Source: Gammaproteobacteria bacterium (GTDB lineage: Bacteria; Pseudomonadota; Gammaproteobacteria; Chromatiales; Chromatiaceae). From it: a DNA stretch of 63,257 bases. The stretch is taken from contig JAGRGQ010000014.1 of assembly GCA_020445405.1 (NCBI GenBank), positions 1-63,257 on the forward strand. The letters run 5' to 3'. Under the pieces are notes generated by a model. It made no database searches. It saw only the letters and a program-made list of their open reading frames with translations, and was not told the origin of the DNA. The position numbers were made by a program, and so were the translations under genes. Positions 1-8,100 of the stretch are shown in pieces; position 1 is the stretch's first letter; every line of letters starts with the position of its first letter.

Positions 1-1280
1 CGGAGATATAGGTCGTCGCACGCTCGACGCCGTCGATGCGCACCAATGAGGTGGGTACAAAGCCGCTTCCGCTCACACGGAGCGTAAAGCCCGGACTGCC
101 CGCCACCACGTCCGCAGGATACAGACTCGACACAGCAGGTTGAGGCACTATATCCAGCAGTGTCACCGGGCCGCACTCGGCGATGATCGTGCTGCCGCGC
201 TGCCACTTGAACAGGTACTCGCCCGCCGATAACGACACGCCGGCCGTCGGAAATACCAGCGTGCCTGAAGTCGCTGTGCTCCTGTCTGTACGGCCTCCCG
301 CAATCCACTGCCAGTCTGAGTGACTGCTGCTGCCGACCCGGTACAGGCCAACCCATTCGCCCGTACCGCCCGGGCCGTTGCTGAACGTCAACTCCACCGG
401 ACCTTTTCGGTCCGCCGGCGAAGCACAGCTCAAGGCTGGACCCACTACCGTCAAAACCTTTGTATTAGAGGTCCCAACACCAAGCGGCGGCGTCACCACC
501 GTAATGCTAAGTTCGCCACCGTTCGCCACATCCGCCGCCGTCAATTGCGCATGCAGTTCCGTCGCCGACACGTAAGTTGTCTGGCGTTCGCTGCCGTTCA
601 CATACACCCTGGAACTGCTGACATACGCACTACCCTGCACCGTCAACAGCTGTGCACCCGAACCCGCGCTAACCGCATCCGGCGTCAGCGCCGTGATCAC
701 CGGTGGCGGTACCACCCTCAACGCCACGCTGTCCGAGAGACCGCCGCCAAGACCGCTCACCGGCGGCGTGACCACATCCACCATGAGCTCCCCGCCCGCT
801 GTCGTCACTTCCGATGCATCGATATCGACCCGCAGCTCCGTCGCGGAGATATAGGTCGTCGCACGCTCGACGCCGTCGATGCGCACCAATGAGGTGGGTA
901 CAAAGCCGCTTCCGCTCACATGGAGCGTAAAGCCCGGACTGCCCGCCACCACGTCCGCAGGATACAGACCCGACACAGCAGGTTGAGGCGGGGCATCCAC
1001 CAGCGTCACCGGACCGCACTCGGCCACCACGCTCCCGCCGGCGTGCCACTTGAACAGATACTCGCCTTCCGCCAACGTCTGTCCGTTGAACGGAAACACC
1101 AGCGTTCCTTCCGTCGCTACGCCCGAAGAATCCTGGGTTCCCGTCATCCGCTGCCAGTCAACGTAAGTGCCTCCAGCAGCCGGGTATATGCCCACCCACT
1201 CTTTCGAGCCGCCTTGGCCATTGCTGAACGTCAACTCCACCGGACCTTTTCGGTCCGCCAGCGAAGCACAGCTCAAGGCC
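1..1280 (-). repeat. 843-bp (281-codon) tandem repeat inside the giant protein gene
   Basis: Bases 1-147 match 844-990 with about two mismatches, and 378-439 match 1221-1282 with two mismatches; both pairs have the same offset of 843 bp, exactly 281 codons. The segments between (about 150-377 against 993-1220) still align as protein but are clearly more diverged. Each unit holds a Cys-containing beta domain (beginning ALSCAS) followed by two IPT-like domains. The second copy runs out of the window, so the copy number is unknown. Confidence 0.85.
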
Positions 1281-4200
1281 GGTGAATCAGTCAGCGTCCC
1301 CGTGGTGAAGCTGCCGATCTCACTCCTCGCCTCACCCATGTTCCAGTAAATGCTGTCCAGCGCGATAACCACCCACTCATAGGCCTTGTCCTGCTCCAGG
1401 GTCCTCGATTCAGGAACCGTCACAGCGTAACTGCTGCGCCCGTCCGGAATGATGTGCTGCTGGAACACCACCTCTTCCGTTTCCGGATCAACTACGACAA
1501 CCCGATAGACGGCCGCGCCCTGCACCCCGTTGGTATCGAACTGCAGCGTTGGCCTGCGCGATACCGCATCCCCTTCCGCCGGTCCGGTCAACACAGGTGA
1601 GGTGTTGAAGACATAAAAGTTCCAGCGGAAATCACGGCTCAGGCCATTGCCCGCAGTGGCATCCTCCGTCACATGGAAGTTGATGTCGTGGTATCCCACA
1701 TTCAGCACTTCGTCCACACCGTCCGGCGTTTTATAGATGAAATCGTTCCCTCCCTCCTCGGCTTGCAGATTGTCCCAGTGCCGGCCCGCCTGGGTCAGAT
1801 CCTGAACGTCCACATCCAGCAGTTGCCAAGACTCATCCCTGTTGCTGTTGGATCCCGCATCGCTCAGCAGAAACAGCTGTACCTTTCCATCCGGCATGCG
1901 CATGGCGTAGGTGTCGTCATCCGAAACTTTCGGCGGCGCCTCCCAACCATTCACAACGCTGAAGCGGCTGGTGCGGCTGGAAGCCAATGGGTTACCCACC
2001 TCATCATTGATAGCGCTCGTCAGATCTATCCGATAGGTGTGATCCACAAGCCAACTGCCGCCGTTCTCGAACAGCGGTTTAATCTCAAAACTCGCCCGGA
2101 TACCGTCTCCGTCCACCCAGCGTTTGTACAGATGTACCGGCACTGGTGTGTCTGTCGTATCTTCGTAAACCATTACCGATTCTTCATTGATTGTGGACGG
2201 GTCCATATTCTCCGAGAAGTAGATCCGCACACCCTCCCACTCCGCGATCTCTTCATTGTTCATCGGGTAAATCTGGGTCACCATCGGCGCAGTCGTGTCT
2301 CCGGCACCGGTGTTGAAGCTCCATGACTGCTGCGCCTCCAGTCCGTGGCCCTCGGCGTCGGCCAGCCCGGTGGTCAAGGTCACGCTGTATTCCGTATTCA
2401 GCGCGAGTGGTGCCTCCGGTGTAATCACCAGCAGCGTGTTGTACTCGAAATCAATCTGGTAGCCGGGATTACCCGGGCCACTCAAAATCACTGTGCCCTG
2501 GGTTGCCGTTGCCGGATCGAGCGGCTTGTCGAATAGCACGAAAATATGCCCAATGCTGCCGCCAACCTGCCCATCGTGGGGCCAGGTGGTGTTCAGCTTC
2601 GGGCTGGATGTATCACCCGCGGCACCGGCCGTGGAAAAATAGACCTCCACATCCTCCCGGTAGCCGTTCAACAGCCGGTCCTGAAGGTCCTGGCAACCGC
2701 TGCCGAACTCCAGCTTGTAGCCCATGCTGGGCACAAAAGGTTCACTCGGACTGATGGTCAATGTGTCATTTGGATATGCCGTGTCAGACCAGGTGAAGGT
2801 CAGATCACTCCAGTCGATCTCATTCTCGTACCAGTCCTCCAGCTCAACGCTCCCCTCGCAGCGCGATCTATTCATCGTACGGTCGAACTGAATGATGATT
2901 GGCGAGTCCACCGGGAGACCGGCGGTCTTGTCGTCAGGATTGATCGAAACGACAGTAGGAATAAGATTTGGGGTTACGCAGGCATCACCATAACCGTCCA
3001 AATCACTATCGAGCTGATCCGCGTTGCTGATCAGGACGCAGTTATCATGACCATCGGGAACTCCATCGTCGTCGCTGTCCGGATTCAGCGGGTCACTTTC
3101 ACCCGGGTCAACCACACCGTCACCGTTTGCATCTTCATGAGTATCTGCACGGCCATCACCATCGCGGTCCAGCAGGATCTCAATCAGGTCGATATTGGTG
3201 GACAGATCATCGTTATCGGCGGCACAACTGGACAGATCAACGAACGGTTTCAAGCCCGAATCGCCAAGGCCGTAATTATTGAATTCGCTAATCAGGATAT
3301 TGTTAGCGTACATGTGGTAAACGGCGCCGTTCTTTGTTATGCGCAAATCGAGCGGTATACCCTGATAGTCAACGTTGGGCAGCGCTATTGGTGTCTCGTC
3401 TATTACTCCATCGTTTGAGATGGTCATTATGAGTTGGGGAGGCAGATCATTGTCCAGCGCAAGTTCGAAGCCATTATCCAGACTTCCATTCTTTGTCAAT
3501 CCAAACGCTGTCATGCCACGGCCGTTGAGCTGTAAGATCAAGTGGTAAACAGCGTTCACCGCATCCACGGTTGAAAAATGTTGGAAACGTAATCCCTTGC
3601 AGCCGGCGAGCGGCCGCTGAATTATCGTTTCAAGTTCGGTGCCCATCTCAGTCATTTGATAGCTGGTATTGGAATCCAGTGCCGAAACATACCAGCGGTC
3701 CTGATACTGCCCGTCGTCGAAGTGATCGCGCAGCAGTACATAGTTGACTCCATTCGCCCCTTCCGGCTTGCTCAGTTCGTCATTTGGATTGGTACCAGCA
3801 TGGTACTCATCGCCATCGTTGATGCCATCTGCATCAGAGTGTTCATTGGGATCAGTTACACCGTTGGCAGATTCCCAAGCATCCGGCAGGCCATTGTCAT
3901 TGTCGTCCGCGATCAGAGGCAGATAGATCAAGGTCAAATCCTGATTGGCCTGATTGCCCTGGGAAGTGGCATCGGTGGCAGTTACCGTGAAATTATTTGT
4001 ACCGAACAGAAGTGGAAGCTGCAGCGACCAGTTCGCAATATCGCAACCTGCAGCGGTTCCATTGTTTGCATTGGTTCCATTGACAGTGACCGATGCAATG
4101 CCGCTGTCGCCATGACCGCAATCGGTTGCCGTGCCGACAAGGGTGACATCGGCTATGTTGAGTGTGGAACCATCCAGCGGAGTATTGATAGTCAACTGTG

Positions 4201-4423
4201 GGGGTTCTACATCGGCAGTGTTAACGCTTTCGGTCAGTAGGTTACCGGCGTTGTCATAAGTGTATTCGATACTGGAACCGTCTGCGTAGGCCACTTGGGT
4301 CAGGCGGTGAAGGGAGTCATATTGGTAGGTGACGGAGGATGAATAGGAACTGACGGAAAACACCGTGAGAAAAATATATACCACTGGTACCGGTATAAGA
4401 AATAATGTACTGATGCGTTTCAC
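1..4423 (-). CDS. Giant secreted YD/Ig/IPT-repeat protein, 3' end outside window
   Basis: An open frame runs from a GTG at 4421-4423 to the left edge without a stop, giving at least 1,474 codons. An in-frame stop at 4442-4444 and no ATG between them make the GTG the likely start. Residues 1-29 look like a signal peptide. Then follow two YD (RHS-type) repeats (about 31-68), an Ig-like segment (73-165), an Asp-rich calcium-binding-like stretch (168-209), a beta-rich possibly lectin-like part (220-390), thrombospondin type-3-like DxDxDG repeats (416-479), three Ig-like domains that open with a 'P...G' strand and an F(D/S)(R/K/E)xMDP-type motif (490-830), and from about 1050 repeated IPT/TIG-like units. 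No catalytic motif is seen. The architecture suggests a secreted or surface adhesin-like protein. It lies 126 bp downstream of the RHS gene on the same strand. The exact function is not recognised. Confidence 0.85.
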   Translation of the reverse strand, partial: MKRISTLFLIPVPVVYIFLTVFSVSSYSSSVTYQYDSLHRLTQVAYADGSSIEYTYDNAGNLLTESVNTADVEPPQLTINTPLDGSTLNIADVTLVGTATDCGHGDSGIASVTVNGTNANNGTAAGCDIANWSLQLPLLFGTNNFTVTATDATSQGNQANQDLTLIYLPLIADDNDNGLPDAWESANGVTDPNEHSDADGINDGDEYHAGTNPNDELSKPEGANGVNYVLLRDHFDDGQYQDRWYVSALDSNTSYQMTEMGTELETIIQRPLAGCKGLRFQHFSTVDAVNAVYHLILQLNGRGMTAFGLTKNGSLDNGFELALDNDLPPQLIMTISNDGVIDETPIALPNVDYQGIPLDLRITKNGAVYHMYANNILISEFNNYGLGDSGLKPFVDLSSCAADNDDLSTNIDLIEILLDRDGDGRADTHEDANGDGVVDPGESDPLNPDSDDDGVPDGHDNCVLISNADQLDSDLDGYGDACVTPNLIPTVVSINPDDKTAGLPVDSPIIIQFDRTMNRSRCEGSVELEDWYENEIDWSDLTFTWSDTAYPNDTLTISPSEPFVPSMGYKLEFGSGCQDLQDRLLNGYREDVEVYFSTAGAAGDTSSPKLNTTWPHDGQVGGSIGHIFVLFDKPLDPATATQGTVILSGPGNPGYQIDFEYNTLLVITPEAPLALNTEYSVTLTTGLADAEGHGLEAQQSWSFNTGAGDTTAPMVTQIYPMNNEEIAEWEGVRIYFSENMDPSTINEESVMVYEDTTDTPVPVHLYKRWVDGDGIRASFEIKPLFENGGSWLVDHTYRIDLTSAINDEVGNPLASSRTSRFSVVNGWEAPPKVSDDDTYAMRMPDGKVQLFLLSDAGSNSNRDESWQLLDVDVQDLTQAGRHWDNLQAEEGGNDFIYKTPDGVDEVLNVGYHDINFHVTEDATAGNGLSRDFRWNFYVFNTSPVLTGPAEGDAVSRRPTLQFDTNGVQGAAVYRVVVVDPETEEVVFQQHIIPDGRSSYAVTVPESRTLEQDKAYEWVVIALDSIYWNMGEARSEIGSFTTGTLTDSPALSCASLADRKGPVELTFSNGQGGSKEWVGIYPAAGGTYVDWQRMTGTQDSSGVATEGTLVFPFNGQTLAEGEYLFKWHAGGSVVAECGPVTLVDAPPQPAVSGLYPADVVAGSPGFTLHVSGSGFVPTSLVRIDGVERATTYISATELRVDIDASEVTTAGGELMVDVVTPPVSGLGGGLSDSVALRVVPPPVITALTPDAVSAGSGAQLLTVQGSAYVSSSRVYVNGSERQTTYVSATELHAQLTAADVANGGELSITVVTPPLGVGTSNTKVLTVVGPALSCASPADRKGPVELTFSNGPGGTGEWVGLYRVGSSSHSDWQWIAGGRTDRSTATSGTLVFPTAGVSLSAGEYLFKWQRGSTIIAECGPVTLLDIVPQPAVSSLYPADVVAGSPGFTLRVSGSGFVPTSLVRIDGVERATTYIS

Positions 4424-4549
4424 TTTTAGTTTTTTCGTATTTTATTCAGGATTATTCTCGTGATGGTGTATTATCCAGCTTTCACTCACTGTTCTTTAAC
4501 TTTTAGACAGAAGGGTACTGCCTCCCCCTTTTTTTGCTACTATCAAGCT

Positions 4550-5121
4550 TCACTGAGCGCTATTTCCAGTAGATTCAGAAGGTGAGAGTAAATAGGGCAG
4601 GTGCTTAGTAATAATACCGGCCGCAAAATCTGCATACTCTTCATATCCACCGAATGCTGCGTTGTGAATTCCAATCCATATGGTGGCAACTCTGTAAACT
4701 AGACCTACATTGTCTAAAATCCTATGTAGTTTCTCTTTATCTACATCTGACAGATTCGTTTTTTCAATACCGATTCGGATAATAGTAATTGGGTCTAGTG
4801 TTGCCGCACCAAGAGCAAGCTCATCATTGATATATGGGTCGAAATTCTTTTCACGATAAAGTCGTTCTAAATACGCTAACTCTAACTGAACATCTTCACT
4901 AATAGGCACATATAAAGCTTCTTCCCCTGGAATATATTCTGGTAATTCGTGCATTATATTTTTTAGCTCTTGTTTTCTATACACAAGACCTTCATGTGAA
5001 TCATTCTCTAAAAGACAGCCATCTGTAGAGGCACCATTCAAAATACAGAGATGTAACTTGTCTGATGATGCCAATTTTTCCGAATCAGCTTTCCCGGGTG
5101 AATAGATGGCTTCTTTTGAAG
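4550..5121 (-). other. Variable AT-rich C-terminal tip of the RHS protein
   Basis: These 190 codons follow the conserved RHS end (LIDISGF). Their base composition is visibly much more AT-rich than the rest of the gene, with AT-ending codons frequent. The protein part is acidic at first, then contains a helix-rich, partly hydrophobic segment (LVYRVATIWIGIHNAAFGGYEEYADF). No nuclease, deaminase, ADP-ribosyltransferase or metalloprotease motif was recognised. Such composition shifts at RHS tips typically mark a horizontally exchanged module; applying that here is inference. Confidence 0.7.
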
Positions 5122-8100
5122 AAAAGCCAGATATGTCTATGAGTCTTACTGGTGAGTTAAGCGAATAAACATATCGATTCAGTGTCTGAGTCATCCGCTC
5201 CTGTCCAAGCTTGATATCCTTGCTTATAAACCGCTTCTGCTCACTGTCGTAGTACCTGGCCCGTATGTAGTTGAGGCCATCTCCTTCATCCAGCACACCG
5301 TGCTTTGCGAGATACCGGAAAGGATTTTCATTGGTACCGGCAATGACCCTGCCAAAAGGATCGTAAACGTAGCTTTGGGTTAAGGCCTCTGTCGCATCGG
5401 TGGTGGCTACTGCGCTGCCTCTGGAGTCGTAGTGATAGAAGCTGGAACTGTTATCAGGTTTGATTCGTGAGATCAGTCCGTGGCCATAGACGTTGTAAGC
5501 CTGGATGTTCCCGTTGGAATCGGTCTCGGCCAAGACATTGGTCAACTCGGTATTGGTGTCCAACACAAATCTGGTAGTACTTCCGTCTTTGGATCGACTG
5601 TAGCGGTTACCCACGCCATCGTATCGGTACTGGGTAGTTGTGCCACCGAGATTCGTCTGCGCCAAACGATTTTCGAAGTCGTAGCTAAAGCTACTGACTC
5701 CTTTACCGGTCATATTCCCATTTGCGTCGAAGCTGTTGCCAACCCCATCAGTTTCGTTCAGGCGGTTCTCCGCGTCGTATTGATTGGCTTTCTGACCGAA
5801 GGTCAATACCTGAGACAAAGGTTCATTGCGCTCTTCCGCGCTGTGATTCCCCGCTGGATCCAGTGTGAAACTGTAACTGCTGATCACACTCAGATCCGAC
5901 TTTCTGTTTTCCAGGCCGGTCAATCTGTCGGCATTGTCGTAAAAGTATCTCGCCGTCGTCCCGTTGGGGTTGGTCGTGATTGTCAGCCGGCCAGCGGCAT
6001 CGTATTGGTAGCTGGTGGTATTGGTCAGCCAGTCGCTCACCGTGGAGAGCCGGTCAACGGCATCGTATCCGTAACTGACAGTGTTGCCGCCGGGATAGGT
6101 GAGACCAAGACGATTCCCCACGGCGTCGTAAGTATATTGCACGGTTTTGCCGAACGGATCGGTAGTGCTGACACACCGACCCTCTGCATCGAAAGTATGC
6201 TGGGTGGTGCCCAGGCTGTCCTGCATCTGCACCTGTCTGCCGTTGGCATCGTAAGTGAATTCCACCGTGCCGCTGTCAGGATAGCCGATATTAACCATTC
6301 GATTGAGTGGATCATAAGCGTAGTGGATCACCTGCCCCTTGGGATCGGTCTTTTGTATCCGGTTACCCACCGCATTGTAGACCAGGCTGGTGACATGCCC
6401 CAGCGGTTCGGTCATCGTGGTGAGTCGATTCAGGGGATCATAGGTGTAGTGGGTGACATTGCCGTTCGGATCGATCATCGTGATCCGGTTGCCGTTTTCG
6501 TCGTAAGCATAGGTCACCGTACCACCTATAGCGTCGGTCACCCGGGTCAGCCGATCCACCAGGTCGTATTCAAATGTGGTCACTTCGCCATTGGCATCAG
6601 TGACACTGAGTAGATTGCCGACTGCATCGTACACTCGCGTTCTGGTGTTTCCGAGGGCGTCACTATCCATCAGTGGACGGTTGTTTGGATCGTAGGTGGT
6701 GGTTGTTGCATGACCCAACGGATCGGTCACACCGACTCGATTACCGTTCTCGTCGTAACCAATCTGGGAAGAATGTCCCAGAGCATTGGTGGCCTGATTT
6801 AAACGATTGAGCGCATCGTATCCGAGCTGAGTTGTGTTTCCATTGGCGTCTGTTCGGGAAATCGGGTTTCCGGCGGCATCGTAACTATATGCAGTAATAT
6901 TACCCAGGCGATCCGTGACAGCCAGTACACGGTTCAGTGCATCATAACTTGTGGTTGCGGTATGGCCCAGCGGGTCTGTCTCTGTGAGCCGATTGCCCTG
7001 GTTGTCATAAGTGAACTGGCGGATATTGCCCAATGCATCTGTAATCGAAACCATTCGGCCAAGCTGATCGTAACTGTTGGTCGTGCTGTTGCCGTTTGCG
7101 TCGACAATCGTGACTAGCTGGCCGGCGGCATCGTAACCGGTGAGGATTTGGTTACCCAGGGGATCGATCACCCTGGTTCGGCGGTTGAGCGCATCGTATT
7201 CATATTGTGTGGTATTTCCCCGGGCATCAGTGAACGAGACGCGGTTGCCGTTCGCATCGTAACTGTATTGTCTGCTCTCTCCTTCCGCATCGACGATCTG
7301 AATCAAGCGGCCCAGTGCGTCATAGCTATTGTTCGTCACCTGCCCTTTCGCACTGGTTTTCGAGATAACACGCCCCAGCGCATCAAACAGAGTCGTTGTA
7401 CTCTGCCCCAGCGGGTCGGTCACTTTTATTGGACGGTTGAGCGCATCATACTTATACAGCGTGGTATTGCCCCGCGCATCGGTAAATGAGATCTGATTGC
7501 CGTTGGGATCGTAGGTGGCGTGGGTGCTGTTGCCCAGCGCATCGATAACCTGGATGCGGTTGCCAACACCGTCGTAGACGAACTGAGTGGTATTGCCGTT
7601 TTCGTCAACCATCTGGGTACGGCGGTCCAGCGCATCGTAGCTATAGTTCCGCTGATTACCCAGAGCATTGGTGATGCGGGTGTTCAGGTCTTTTTCGTCA
7701 AATACATAGTTCGTGGTATGACCGTTCTTGTCGGTACTGCTTATCCGGTTATTGCTGGCATCGTAAGTCTGGGCCAGGATACGTCCCATAGGATCGGTTA
7801 CCGTGAGCAGGTTGTCGTTATCGTCATAGCTGAATTGGGTGACATGCCCCAGCGCGTTTGTTTCTGTGACTCTTCGCCCCACGCCGTCGAATGTGGCCTG
7901 AACGGTATTACCCAGGGCGTCGGTTATCTGAATCAGGTTACCTTCAGCGTCGTAGCTGTTAGTCGTGATGTTTCCCAGCTGATCGGTCAACGTCAGCGGC
8001 TGGCCGCCGGCATCGTAGGTGATGGTGGCGGTATTGCCCAAAGCATCGGTGGTGGTCAGCAAGTTGCCGCTGGCATCGTATGTGAACTGGGTAATGTTCC

